Positions 46,144-56,034 of a stretch of 64,000 bases of DNA are shown piece after piece. The notes beneath the pieces were generated by a model. It had not been told where the DNA came from and searched no databases. It worked only from the letters and a program-made list of their open reading frames with translations. Source of the stretch: Myxococcales bacterium (GTDB lineage: Bacteria > Myxococcota_A > Polyangia > Haliangiales > Haliangiaceae); assembly GCA_016794525.1 (NCBI GenBank), contig JAEUJY010000090.1, forward strand, positions 1-64,000. Reading direction: 5' to 3'. Within the stretch, counting starts at the first letter, position 1; every line of letters begins with the position of its first letter. The translations under genes and the position numbers were made by a program.

Positions 46144-46159
46144 GGCGACACGCCCTCCA
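46144..46159. repeat. Intergenic 16-base motif, copy 2 (inverted)
   Basis: Exact reverse complement of TGGAGGGCGTGTCGCC at 43053-43068. In both places it begins 5 bases past a stop codon, reading away from the gene. Confidence 0.5.
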
Positions 46160-46164
46160 ACAGT

Positions 46165-47505
46165 TCAGACCGGAGGGTTGTTGTTGCAGACGCCGAGCTC
46201 GAGGATCAGGTAGAGCAGCACGCGCTCTTGCGGCAGGAGCCCGCGGTGGGTGCCGGGCGCGGTGTGGTAGGTCGAGTACAGCACCCGGCCGCAGCCGGGC
46301 GGGTGGAAGGTGACGGTCAGGGGGTGCTTGCCGGCCGGCGCCGCGGGCGCGCCCGAGCCCCGCACCCAGACGCGCGGCTCGTCGAAGATCGGCGCGCCGG
46401 TCATGTCGGTGCCGACCCGGATCGGCGTGGTCGCGGCGATCCAGTTCCAGTTGTCGTAGACGTGGAACGCCAGCGGATCGATCGGGCCGACGTCGCCGCC
46501 GGCGTCGTTGCGCGGGCCGATCTGGCCGCTCAGCCAGGTCGCCAGGTCGCCGTCGACCGCCTCGCCGTCGGCGACCTCGTAGAAGTCGCCGTCGGCGTCG
46601 CCGAACATCGTCGGATCCCAGGTGTCGGTCGCCGCGTCGTAGGCCGCGGCCGGCGTGTCGGTGCGGCCGCCGGTCATCGCCGCGCCCAGCTGCAGCGGCG
46701 CCGGGAAGACGTCGTCCATCCACTCGCCCGACCAGTCGGTGACGTACAGCTTGCCGCCGGCGGCGACGTAGTCGCGCAGGTTGCGCAGCACTTGCTGGTC
46801 GCGCAGCGCGGCGACGTTGGCGACGCCGGCGCACGGGATGAAGACGATGTGGTACTGGCGCAGCCGATCCAGATCGCCGACCAGCTGGGCCAGCGTGCCC
46901 ATCGCCAGGCCGAGGTCGGTGCCGCCGTTGGTGTACAGGTCCAGCTCGCCGGCGGTGCTGGTGAAGCCGCCGTCGGTGCCGACCGTGCCCAGGCCCATCT
47001 TGCCGAGGATGTCCTGGACCGAGTCGTAGTTGCCGGCCGCCACCGCGACGTGGGGGATGGTCTTGCCGTTGGCGACGTCGAGCACCGACGGCAGCGTCGT
47101 GTCGGCGTCGGGCAAGGCCCGCGAGCCCTCGGTCAGCGTCACCTGCTGCTCGAGGCGGAACTGGCCCTTCTCGATGATCAGCCACTGCGGCCCCGGCGTC
47201 AGCGTGCCGACGACGAACCGGCCGTGGGCGTCGGACACCGCGGCGCCGGTCACGTCCATGCAGGTCTCGCAGTAGACGCCGCTGGGGATCGCCGGCGGCC
47301 GCTCGGCGCGCAGGTAGATCTTGGCGCCGGCGATCGGGATCTCCTCGCCGGCGGGCACCATGCCCGGCGCCATGCCCGGCGCCCACACCCGGCCGGTCAG
47401 CTCGGCGACCGCGCCGCCGTGGCCGTCGATCTCGACGTCGTCGCCGGTGGCGCTCGCGCCACACGCCGCCAGGACCAGCACCGCCAGGGACGCGCGTAGG
47501 CTCAC
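46165..47505 (-). CDS. Exported lipoprotein with carboxypeptidase-regulatory-like domain
   Basis: The 446-residue product starts at GTG 47505 (GGGGGG-rich ribosome site) and has a lipobox LAAC (Cys15). Next is a region resembling the carboxypeptidase-regulatory/CarboxypepD_reg beta-sandwich (GAKIYLRAERPP, VSDAHGRFVVGTLTPG). The middle third (YHIVFIPCAGVANVAAL ... NLRDYVAAGGKLYVTDWSGEW) looks like a flavodoxin/ThuA-type alpha/beta fold. A further C-terminal beta domain ends in Cys-Asn-Asn-Asn. No enzymatic residues are obvious. Confidence 0.65.
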   Translation of the reverse strand: MSLRASLAVLVLAACGASATGDDVEIDGHGGAVAELTGRVWAPGMAPGMVPAGEEIPIAGAKIYLRAERPPAIPSGVYCETCMDVTGAAVSDAHGRFVVGTLTPGPQWLIIEKGQFRLEQQVTLTEGSRALPDADTTLPSVLDVANGKTIPHVAVAAGNYDSVQDILGKMGLGTVGTDGGFTSTAGELDLYTNGGTDLGLAMGTLAQLVGDLDRLRQYHIVFIPCAGVANVAALRDQQVLRNLRDYVAAGGKLYVTDWSGEWMDDVFPAPLQLGAAMTGGRTDTPAAAYDAATDTWDPTMFGDADGDFYEVADGEAVDGDLATWLSGQIGPRNDAGGDVGPIDPLAFHVYDNWNWIAATTPIRVGTDMTGAPIFDEPRVWVRGSGAPAAPAGKHPLTVTFHPPGCGRVLYSTYHTAPGTHRGLLPQERVLLYLILELGVCNNNPPV

Positions 47506-47655
47506 CCCCCGATTACACCGGCGCCACCGCACGGCGGCAAGCGACATTCTGGCGCGGCGCCCGTCGACGTGCGCCCGGCCACGCCGAGCGGCGCGGGTGT
47601 GCTAGCTTCCAGATCCGCCGCGGGTTCGTCGGCGCGCGACAAGGAGACAGCGTCC

Positions 47656-48705
<1,050 letters not shown>

Positions 48706-48725
48706 GCGCGCCGCGCGGATCGCGA

Positions 48726-48752
48726 CGACGGCCGGCCCCGCGCCGGCCGTCG
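48726..48752 (+). terminator. Rho-independent-type hairpin after the SPFH gene
   Basis: A perfect 11-bp stem (48726-48736 with 48742-48752) around a CCCGC loop, 20 bases past the SPFH stop and followed shortly by TTT, fits an intrinsic terminator in a GC-rich genome. Confidence 0.65.
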
Positions 48753-48812
48753 GCCGTTTCGGCGTGTAATGCGGCGGGCCGGGTGCGTCGAGTGGGGCAC
48801 GGAGGAAGTGCC

Positions 48813-49428
48813 ATGGCCCAGTTCTGGATCGCGTTCGCGTCGGTGTTCGTGGTGGTCGACCCGCTCGGTGCCGTGCCGACCTTCGCCGCGCTGACCCGCG
48901 GCCGCGGGCCCGCCGAGATCCGGCACATCGCCCGCCGCGGCGCCGCCGCCGGCGCGCTCATCCTGGCCGGGTTCGCGCTGCTCGGCCCCGCGCTGCTCGG
49001 CACCCTCGGCGTGAGCCGCCCGGCGTTCCAGGTCGCGGGCGGGGCGTTGCTGTTCCTGACCGCGCTGGAGATGCTGCGGGGCAAGGCGCCGGCGTGCCGG
49101 TGCGGCCCCGACGATATGGAGGCCGCGCGCCGCCGCGACGACATCGCGATCGTGCCGGTCGCGATCCCGATGCTGGCCGGCCCCGGCGCGCTGACGACGG
49201 TCATGGGGCTGATCAACGCGGCGCCCGACGCCGGGGCGGTGGCGGCGACCCTCGCCGCGATCGCGGCGACGTTCGCGCTGGCCTACCCGATCTTGCGCAG
49301 CGCCGTGGCTCCAGCGGCTGGTCGGGCCCTCGGTCTTGACCGTCGTCCAGCGGGTGCTGGGCCTGATCCTCGCCGCGCTGTCGATCCAGACCGCGGTCGC
49401 CGGGCTGACGCGGCTGCTCGGCGCGTGA
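48813..49428 (+). pseudogene. MarC-family membrane protein, reading frame broken near 49305
   Basis: ATG 48813 (ribosome site GGAGGAAG) opens a MarC-type polytopic protein: FASVFVVVDPLGAVPTF at the start, VPVAIPMLAGPGALTTVMGL in the middle, and segment AYPILRS at about residue 163. After 49304 the membrane-like sequence continues in another frame as WLQRLVGPSVLTVVQRVLGL and on to a TGA at 49426-49428, exactly where MarC proteins end. Joining the frames needs one extra base removed or two added; AGCGCGCCG to AGCGCCG (a GC dinucleotide loss) would restore SAPWLQRL. Either a real frameshift or an assembly error; in the frame as given, the product is mis-ended beyond residue ~164. MarC proteins are putative transporters of unknown substrate. 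Confidence 0.8.
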
Positions 49429-49453
49429 CGCGCCGACGCGCTACCATCGCGGC

Positions 49454-49759
49454 ATGCGCCCCAACGAGGCCACCTGCCTGGTCGTGTCGAGCGTGCTGGT
49501 CGCCGACGGCATGATGACCGACGACGAGCGCGGCTTCCTGGCGGCGCTGATGGCGCGGCTGGCGCTCACCGACGACGAGCGCGCCCGGGTGATCGACCTC
49601 GAGGGCGTCGCCGCCGCGACCGCGGTGGTGCGCGACCTGCCGACCGCGGATCGTCAGGCGCTGCTCGAGCTGGCGCTCGACGCGGCCGCCGCCGACGGCC
49701 GGCTGTCGGTCCACGAGCACGCCACGCTCGCCGCGCTGCGCGCCGCGCTCGCGCTGTGA
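49454..49759 (+). CDS. TerB-like small acidic protein
   Basis: This 101-residue all-helical acidic protein resembles TerB/tellurite-resistance-like domains: residues ~10-27 VVSSVLVADGMMTDDERG, then RLALTDDERARV, and a second ADGRLSVHEHATLAAL that mirrors the first half. The repeated A-D-G-x-[ML]-[TS]-x-[DH]-E motif is the family's putative metal or partner site. It lies 25 bases after marC and overlaps nothing, so probably an operon with it. Confidence 0.8.
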   Translation: MRPNEATCLVVSSVLVADGMMTDDERGFLAALMARLALTDDERARVIDLEGVAAATAVVRDLPTADRQALLELALDAAAADGRLSVHEHATLAALRAALAL

Positions 49760-49763
49760 CCGG

Positions 49764-50996
49764 CTACATCGGCTTCGGGCTCAGCCGCAGCGACCGCGCC
49801 AGCGCCTCGAGCTCGAGGCCGGCCACCGGCAGCGTCGGCACGATCCGGCGGAGGTTGGCCGCGACGAACGGATCGGCGTCGGGCTCGGCCTGGTACAGCT
49901 CGCCGACCTCCGCCAGCCGCAGCGTCTGCGCGCGCGCCCGCGCCGCCTGGTGGGCCAGCCGCTCGCCGGCGCCCTGATCGCGCGCCACCTCGTCGATCGT
50001 CGCCGCCAGGTCGTGGGCCATGCGGACGCCGTGGTTGAGCGAGTGCGACGCCAGCGGCGACAGCTGGTGGGCCGCCTCGCCCACCAGCCACGCCGCCCCG
50101 ACGCACGCGCGCTCGGCGACGCCGACCTGGGTCCACTGCACCTGCGACCAGCTCACCACGCCGATCGGCAGGTGGACCCACGGCAGGTGCGCGTCGATCA
50201 TCATCGCCAGGTCGGCGCGATCGGGCGTGTGGCGGGCGTCGAGCCACGCGGCCATGAGCGGCGTCGAGGCCGGCAGCTGGAACGTCAGGCGCAGCCGGCG
50301 GTGAGGCGCCGGCCACAGCGCCGCCACCGCGTCGCCGACGTAGACGTGGGCCTCGGGCCCCGGGGTCCAGCCGCTGGCGAACTCGAACGCCACCGTCGCC
50401 ATCGGCGCGCCGATCGCGCGCCAGCCGATGCCGAGCTGCTGCCGGGCCACCGACTCGAACCCGTCGGCCGCGATCAGGTGGGTCGGCTCGTGGCGGGCGG
50501 TGCGCACGACGACACCCTCCATGTGCGAGACGCCGTAGCCGGCCGAGTCGCGGTCGAGCACGTCGACCTCGACCGCCACCCGGTCGGACACCCGGTCGAC
50601 CCGGGCCAGCCGCCGGTGGCGCGCGACCTTCACCTGGCGCTGACGCAGCGCCTCCTCGAGCGAGTCGCGCACGACGCGCAGCGGCAGGACCGCCGCCGGC
50701 CCGGGCCGCACGGCGGTCTCGTGCAGCCGCAGCGCCGCGACGCGCCGCGTCCCGTCGTGGACGACGACCGTGTCGACCGGGTGCGCCGCGTGGGCGAGGT
50801 CGAGCCGGGCGCCGGCGTCGTCGAGCCGCTCGACCACGTCGGGGTGCAAGATCACGTGGAAGTCGTCGTCGCGGGCGTCCCAGCGCTCGTCGACCACCTC
50901 CACGTCGACGCCGCGCTGGCGGAGGAAGAGCGCCGCCGCAAGGCCCGCGGGTCCTGCGCCAGCGACGAGCACCGAGTGTCGATCTTTGCGCGCCAT
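49764..50996 (-). CDS. FAD-dependent monooxygenase (aromatic hydroxylase type)
   Basis: This 410-residue flavoprotein of the PHBH/UbiH-like class A monooxygenase superfamily has an N-terminal Rossmann motif GAGPAGLAAALFLRQRGVDV, a DG-type middle motif AADGFESVARQQLG, and a C-terminal FAD-ribityl site GEAAHQLSPLASHSLNHGV followed by RMAHDLAA. These are the three canonical motifs; GD in the third is GE here. The substrate is unknown. It converges with the TerB-like gene. Confidence 0.85.
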   Translation of the reverse strand: MARKDRHSVLVAGAGPAGLAAALFLRQRGVDVEVVDERWDARDDDFHVILHPDVVERLDDAGARLDLAHAAHPVDTVVVHDGTRRVAALRLHETAVRPGPAAVLPLRVVRDSLEEALRQRQVKVARHRRLARVDRVSDRVAVEVDVLDRDSAGYGVSHMEGVVVRTARHEPTHLIAADGFESVARQQLGIGWRAIGAPMATVAFEFASGWTPGPEAHVYVGDAVAALWPAPHRRLRLTFQLPASTPLMAAWLDARHTPDRADLAMMIDAHLPWVHLPIGVVSWSQVQWTQVGVAERACVGAAWLVGEAAHQLSPLASHSLNHGVRMAHDLAATIDEVARDQGAGERLAHQAARARAQTLRLAEVGELYQAEPDADPFVAANLRRIVPTLPVAGLELEALARSLRLSPKPM

Positions 50997-51070
50997 GACG
51001 ACCTCCCGGGGCCGAACCGAGCCCCATGGTCAGCGCAAGCAAGGCGCAGGCCGGGACGCGCGCCCACCGC

Positions 51071-51382
51071 TCACTGCGGGCAGGGGCCGCTGGCGCCGCA
51101 GCACACCGCGCCGCACGCGTCGCCGCCGATCGGCCCGGCCGCCGCGCAGCTGTCGCCGGCGCCGCACGCGGCGTTCTCGCCGCACCGGCACACGCCGCGA
51201 TCGCAGCGCTCGCCGGCCGCACAGCACCCGGCCCCGCAGGCCGGGCCCGCCACGCACCCGCCGCTGGGCCCACACGACGCCATCGCGGCGTCCCAGGGCG
51301 CGTCCATCGCCGCGTCGATCGGCGGGCCGTCGGCGCCACCGCAGCCGAGCAGCAGGAGCACCGCGAGGGAGACGCGCGCCAT
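51071..51382 (-). CDS. Small Cys-rich lipoprotein
   Basis: This 103-residue lipoprotein has a lipobox LLGC (Cys14), an Asp/Ala tether (IDAAMDAPWDAAM) and 15 cysteines in the ~65-residue mature part (e.g. CGAGCCAAGERC, CRCGENAACG, CGAVCCGASGPC). It resembles the repeat units of the larger protein at 41734-43047, using CC pairs. Function unknown. Confidence 0.65.
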   Translation of the reverse strand: MARVSLAVLLLLGCGGADGPPIDAAMDAPWDAAMASCGPSGGCVAGPACGAGCCAAGERCDRGVCRCGENAACGAGDSCAAAGPIGGDACGAVCCGASGPCPQ

Positions 51383-51435
51383 GCCTCGAACGTAACGATC
51401 CGCGCGCGCCCCGCAAGCCTCGCCCGCGTCGCGGC

Positions 51436-53064
51436 TCACCGCAGCGACGGCAGCGCCACGTCGGTCGCGTCGCCCCAGGTGCCGGCGTTGCGCGCGGTCC
51501 CGCCGGTGGCCCAGACGTACCAGGTGTGGGTCGCGCCCCGGAACACCGCGACGTCGGCCTTGCCGTCGCCGTTGTAGTCGCCGGGGACCAGCGCGTCGCC
51601 GGCCTGCCCCCACGCCTGCGAGGTCGTGCCGTTGGTGCTGCTGCGGATGACGTGCCAGCGGAAGTCGGTCGGGCGGTAGACCGCGAGGTCGCGCAGCCCG
51701 TCGCCGTCGTAGTCGGCGGCCACCGGCACGTCGCCGGCCTGGCCCCACTGCCGCGCCAGCAGCGTCCCGTCGGTGGAGCGCACGACGTACCAGATGCCGT
51801 CGCCCGGCCGCCACACGCCGACGTCGGCGCGCTGGTCGCCGTCGTAGTCGCCGGCGACCGGCACGTCGCCCGCCTGGCCCCACTGCGTGGTCCACACCTG
51901 GCCGTCGCTGCTGTTGATCCCGTACCAGAAGCCGTTGCCCGGGCGCCACACCGCGACGTCGGTCTTGCCGTCGCTGTCGTAGTCACCGGGGACCAGCACG
52001 TCGTCCGGATCGCCCCAGTACCTGATGGTCAGGCCGTTGTCGGAGCTGCGCCGGGTGACCCAGGCGCCCGTGCTCGGCCGCCAGAACGTGCGATCGGTCT
52101 TGCCGTCGCCGTCGAAGTCGCCGAGCACCGGCTGATCGCCCTGGGCCCCCCACGCGTCGCTGGTCGCCGCGCCCGTCGCGCTGCCGATCACGTACCAGGT
52201 GCCGTTGCCGGGGCGCCACACCGAGACGTCGGTCTTGCGGTCGCCGTCGAAGTCGGCCTTCACCGCCGGCGCGATCGTGCGCTCGATCCAGCTGCGGAAC
52301 GCCGGCACGCTGGCCTGGCCCGAGCCCGACAGGTCGAGGTTCCACCAGCTGTTGACGCCGGCCAGCGCGGCGCCGAGGAAGCACGGTCCACCCGAGTCGC
52401 CCGGCAAGGTCATCTGCCCGGCCGCGTTGACCGGGGTCGCGAAGGTGCCAGCGCTGTATGGCGTCGCGATCTGCGTGGCGCTGCGCAGCCCGGTCGAAGC
52501 GGTCAGGCAGTTGCCGTAGGCGAGCCACGTGCCGTTCGGGCACGTCCCCGACGGCCCCACCGGGTACGCGTCGACGGCGCCGTAGCCGTAGCTGGTGACC
52601 GCGTTGCCGTGGATCGACGTCTCGGAGCCGGTGTACAGCACCGCGCTCGGGACATCGCTCGGCATCGGGCTCGCCAGGTGCAGCATCGCGACGTCGGAGG
52701 TCGGGTGGTTGACGACGCGGTCGACGGTGCGCGACACGACGGTATCGGGACGCACGCTGCTGGCGGTGGAGCCGATCGGCAGGCCGCAGTGCTTGGCGGT
52801 GAGCACCCACGACGGCGCCACCAGCGTGCCGGAGCACCCGATGCCGGGCGGGAACGCGACGTAGAGGATCGAGCGGGTGTGGACCGGCGTGGTGCCGTCC
52901 CACGGGGTGACGAGGGCGCCGTTCTTGACCTCGGCCTCGTCGGCGCCGAGCGTCGGATCGTCGACGCAGGCGCCGAGCCCGGCGAGGGCGGCGAGCGCGG
53001 TGAGGCCGATGGCGCGATCGGCGAGACGAGGGCGGCGGCGGGAAGGTGGCGTGGCGGTGAGCAT
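51436..53064 (-). CDS. Trypsin-like serine protease lipoprotein with six 45-residue repeats
   Basis: The 542-residue lipoprotein (LGAC, Cys33) has a chymotrypsin-fold domain. The triad is H92 (TAKHC), D124 (SDVAMLHL) and S224 (GDSGGPC), so it should be active. Residues ~271-542 are a repeat domain of FG-GAP/VCBS type whose Asp-rich starts (DFDGD, DYDSD, DYDGD, DYNGD) fall at residues 271, 316, 361, 406, 451 and 496, exactly 45 residues apart. Each repeat holds the calcium-type motif D-x-D-G-D and the pattern D-V-x-V-W-R-P. Starts at ATG 53064 with an AAAGG site; an in-frame start at 53121 is less likely. Confidence 0.9.
   Translation of the reverse strand: MLTATPPSRRRPRLADRAIGLTALAALAGLGACVDDPTLGADEAEVKNGALVTPWDGTTPVHTRSILYVAFPPGIGCSGTLVAPSWVLTAKHCGLPIGSTASSVRPDTVVSRTVDRVVNHPTSDVAMLHLASPMPSDVPSAVLYTGSETSIHGNAVTSYGYGAVDAYPVGPSGTCPNGTWLAYGNCLTASTGLRSATQIATPYSAGTFATPVNAAGQMTLPGDSGGPCFLGAALAGVNSWWNLDLSGSGQASVPAFRSWIERTIAPAVKADFDGDRKTDVSVWRPGNGTWYVIGSATGAATSDAWGAQGDQPVLGDFDGDGKTDRTFWRPSTGAWVTRRSSDNGLTIRYWGDPDDVLVPGDYDSDGKTDVAVWRPGNGFWYGINSSDGQVWTTQWGQAGDVPVAGDYDGDQRADVGVWRPGDGIWYVVRSTDGTLLARQWGQAGDVPVAADYDGDGLRDLAVYRPTDFRWHVIRSSTNGTTSQAWGQAGDALVPGDYNGDGKADVAVFRGATHTWYVWATGGTARNAGTWGDATDVALPSLR
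51439..52254 (-). repeat. Six 135-base coding repeats
   Basis: The segment encodes six units of exactly 45 codons within the protease's C-terminal domain, the Asp-rich motif marking each start. The last unit is slightly longer and ends at the stop. Confidence 0.85.
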
Positions 53065-53174
53065 GGTGAGCCTTTCGGTTGGAACGCCGAGGTAGCGGTG
53101 GCCGACCGCGGTCTGTGACACGCCACGACGTCAAAACTTCACGACCCGGGCCGGCCACCGTGCGACCGTGCGGG

Positions 53175-54008
53175 ATGCCTCGCCACGCGCTGTCGCTCCT
53201 GCTCGTGATCGCGTCGGGTTGCGAGCCGACGACGCCGCTGCCCGGCCCCACGCCGCCGGCGCCCGGCGCGGCGCCGACGCCCGCGCCGCCCACGCTCCCC
53301 GAGGCGCCCGCCGCCGACGCGCCGCCCCGGTTCGGCATCGGCGGCGGCGAGGACGCGCGCGAGACCCACGTCGCGTTCGACGCGCCGCGCGACCTGATCG
53401 CCGCCAGCGCCCGGGTGGTGATCGATCGCGTCGCGCCGCGCGGCCTCAACTTCTTCGCGCTGCAGGTCGACTTCGCCAACGGCACCTGGGCCCACGGCGG
53501 CGTCCAGGACGTCGACGGGCCGGACGGCGCGCGGACCCGCCAGGTCAACTGGGGCGGGCTGGTCGATCGCGGCGGCGGCACCGCCGACTACGACGAGATG
53601 GACGACGTCGCCGACCTCGCGCGGATCCAGAACCCGCCGGTCGGCCAGCACGTCGGTCCGTACCCGTGGCAGACCGGCGTGGCGTACGAGTACCGCGTCG
53701 AGCGCGGCGCCCAGGTCACGCTGCCGCCCGGCGACTACCAGCTGATCCCCGATCGCCCGGTCGTCCACGTGCCTCACGCGCGGACGATGTGGGCGTGGCG
53801 GTTCACGGTGCGCCCGGTCGCCGGCGACGGACCGACGTACGCGGCCGTGCTCTACGACGGCGCGGCCACCTTCACCAGCTTCTACCTGTGGAACGAGTCG
53901 GGCTACGGCTCGACCGACGCCGCGCAGCACACCTCGTGGTCGACGCCGCGCTACCGCCAGGCCGGCGCCACCGCCGACGTCGCCGCGACGAGTTGGCAGC
54001 GCTTCTGA
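53175..54008 (+). CDS. Hypothetical lipoprotein, beta-rich
   Basis: This 277-residue predicted lipoprotein (ASGC, Cys16) has a long Pro-rich tether (residues ~20-55). A mature domain with lectin- or jelly-roll-like strands follows (GLNFFALQVDFANGTWAHGGVQ, MWAWRFTVRPVAG, AATFTSFYLWNESGYGSTD). ATG 53175 is preferred because the signal begins there. It is divergent from the serine protease gene. No family is recognised. Confidence 0.6.
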   Translation: MPRHALSLLLVIASGCEPTTPLPGPTPPAPGAAPTPAPPTLPEAPAADAPPRFGIGGGEDARETHVAFDAPRDLIAASARVVIDRVAPRGLNFFALQVDFANGTWAHGGVQDVDGPDGARTRQVNWGGLVDRGGGTADYDEMDDVADLARIQNPPVGQHVGPYPWQTGVAYEYRVERGAQVTLPPGDYQLIPDRPVVHVPHARTMWAWRFTVRPVAGDGPTYAAVLYDGAATFTSFYLWNESGYGSTDAAQHTSWSTPRYRQAGATADVAATSWQRF

Positions 54009-54069
54009 ATTCCCGGGGCTCGTCGCCGGGCCCCACCCGCCGCCCACCCGCGGGCCTATGCTCGCGGCC

Positions 54070-56028
54070 ATGCGCACACCCTCTCGCCGCCGCGCGCGGC
54101 TCGCCCTGGCCGTGTCGACCGCGGTGCTCGGCGCCGCCACCGTCCGGATCGCCGCGCCCGCGGCCAAGCCCGTCCCTCCGCCGGCCTTCCCGTCGGAGAT
54201 CCCGGCGACGTTCACGCCGCGCACCGCCAGCTTCGACTTCGAGCGCCGCGACGTGATGATCCCGATGCGCGACGGCGTGAAGCTGCACACGGTGATCCTG
54301 GTGCCGCGCGGCGCCAAGGGCGCGGCGATGCTGCTGACCCGCACGCCGTACGACGCCGACGCCATGACCACCCGCCGCGCCAGCCCGCACCTCGGCCCGA
54401 CGCTGCAGGGCTACGACAACGCCACCGACGTCATCGTCGACGGCGGCTACATCCGCGTGGTCCAGGACGTCCGCGGCAAGCACGGGTCCGAGGGCGACTA
54501 CGTGATCAACCGCCCGCTGCGCGGCCCGCAGAACCCGACCGCGGTCGATCACGCCACCGACACCTACGACACGATCGACTGGCTGGTGAAGAACGTCCCC
54601 GAGAGCAACGGCCGGGTCGGCATCCTCGGCATCTCGTACGACGGCTTCACGCCGCTGATGGCGCTGGTCGATCCGCACCCCGCGCTCAAGGTCGCGGTGC
54701 CGATGAACCCGCTGGTCGACGGCTGGATCGGCGACGACTGGTTCCACCACGGCGCGTTCCGCCAGCTCGGCGCGTCGTACATCTACGAGCAGGAGGCCAG
54801 CCGCAAGAACGAGTACCCGTGGTGGACCGGCGTCACCGACGACTACGAGCTGTTCCTGCGCGCGGGATCCGCCGGCGAGCTGGGCCGGCAGCGTGGCCTC
54901 GACGAGCTGGGCTTCTGGCAGAAGCTGGTCGCGCACCCGAGCTACGACGCGTACTGGCGCGATCAGGCGGTCGACAAGCTGCTCGCGGCGCGCCCGCTGA
55001 CGGTGCCGGTGATGCTGGTGCACAGCCTCTGGGATCAGGAGGACATCTACGGCGCGCCGGCGGTGTACCGGGCGCTCGAGCCCAAGGACACCGGCAACGA
55101 CAAGGTGTTCCTGGTGCTCGGCCCGTGGCACCACGGGCAGGCGATCAAGGACGGCAGCGCGCTCGGCCCGATCCATTTCGACAGCGACACCGCGCTGACG
55201 TTCCGGCGCGACGTGCTGGCGCCGTTCCTGGCGCAGTACCTGAAGGACAGCGCCCCGCCGGCCAACGTCGCGCCGGTCACCGCGTTCGAGACCGGCACCA
55301 ACGCGTGGCGGCGGCTCACCGCGTGGCCGACCGGCTGCGCGACCGGCTGCACGATCAAGCCGACCCCGCTGTACCTCGCCGCCGGCGGCGGTCTCCGCTA
55401 CGCCGCGCCCAGGCCGGGCGACGCGCGCACCACCGAGTGGATCTCCGATCCGGCCAAGCCGACGCCGTTCCGCGCGCGGCCGATCGACGGCAGCAGCTGG
55501 TCGCGCTGGCTGGTCGACGATCAGCGCGAGGCCTCGGGCCGCACCGACGTCGCGGTCTTCACCTCGGACGTGCTGACCGCGCCGGTGCAGATCAGCGGCC
55601 AGCCGGTCGCCAACCTGATCGCCTCGACCACCGGCACCGACGCCGACTGGGTGGTCAAGCTGATCGACGTCTACCCCGACGAGGTCGCGGCGCAGCCCGA
55701 GCTCGGCGGCTACCAGCTGATGATCGCCGCCGACATCTTCCGCGGTCGCTACCGCGACGGCTACGACAAGCCCAAGCCGCTCGATCCCGGCAAGGCGCTG
55801 CGCTACCGCTTCGCGCTGCCCACCGCCAACCACGTCTTCCTGCCCGGCCACCGCGTCATGGTCCAGGTGCAGTCGAGCTGGTTCCCGCTCTACGACCGCA
55901 ACCCGCAGACCTTCGTGCCCAACATCTTCCTGGCCAAGCCGAGCGACTACCAGAAGGCCACGCAGCGCGTCCACCACGCGCCGGGGCAGGCCAGCTTCGT
56001 CGAGCTGCCGCTGGTCACCCGGCCGTAG
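54070..56028 (+). CDS. CocE/NonD-family alpha/beta hydrolase
   Basis: The 652-residue exported enzyme carries an N-terminal Arg-rich export signal. The alpha/beta-hydrolase core starts RDGVKLHTVILVPRG. Its catalytic residues can be read as S189 (GISYDGF), D322 (WDQED) and H354/H355 (GPWHHGQ). A C-terminal jelly-roll domain follows (from about 420, DVLTAPVQISGQP, HRVMVQVQSSWFP). The family includes X-Pro dipeptidyl-peptidase, cocaine esterase and alpha-amino-ester/glutaryl-7-ACA acylases. A start 12 bases upstream (54058) is also possible. Adjacent to the dihaem cytochrome gene, which is convergent. Confidence 0.9.
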   Translation: MRTPSRRRARLALAVSTAVLGAATVRIAAPAAKPVPPPAFPSEIPATFTPRTASFDFERRDVMIPMRDGVKLHTVILVPRGAKGAAMLLTRTPYDADAMTTRRASPHLGPTLQGYDNATDVIVDGGYIRVVQDVRGKHGSEGDYVINRPLRGPQNPTAVDHATDTYDTIDWLVKNVPESNGRVGILGISYDGFTPLMALVDPHPALKVAVPMNPLVDGWIGDDWFHHGAFRQLGASYIYEQEASRKNEYPWWTGVTDDYELFLRAGSAGELGRQRGLDELGFWQKLVAHPSYDAYWRDQAVDKLLAARPLTVPVMLVHSLWDQEDIYGAPAVYRALEPKDTGNDKVFLVLGPWHHGQAIKDGSALGPIHFDSDTALTFRRDVLAPFLAQYLKDSAPPANVAPVTAFETGTNAWRRLTAWPTGCATGCTIKPTPLYLAAGGGLRYAAPRPGDARTTEWISDPAKPTPFRARPIDGSSWSRWLVDDQREASGRTDVAVFTSDVLTAPVQISGQPVANLIASTTGTDADWVVKLIDVYPDEVAAQPELGGYQLMIAADIFRGRYRDGYDKPKPLDPGKALRYRFALPTANHVFLPGHRVMVQVQSSWFPLYDRNPQTFVPNIFLAKPSDYQKATQRVHHAPGQASFVELPLVTRP

Positions 56029-56034
56029 CCGCGC

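Noticed and set aside
45618-46160. Minus-strand open frame encoding PV/PD/PA dipeptide repeats
   Set aside because: Produced by the hexanucleotide array; no ribosome site and it overlaps the metallo-beta-lactamase-fold gene.
51439-52254. Possible tandem-repeat mobile or satellite element
   Set aside because: In-frame coding repeats of 45 codons forming part of a protein domain.
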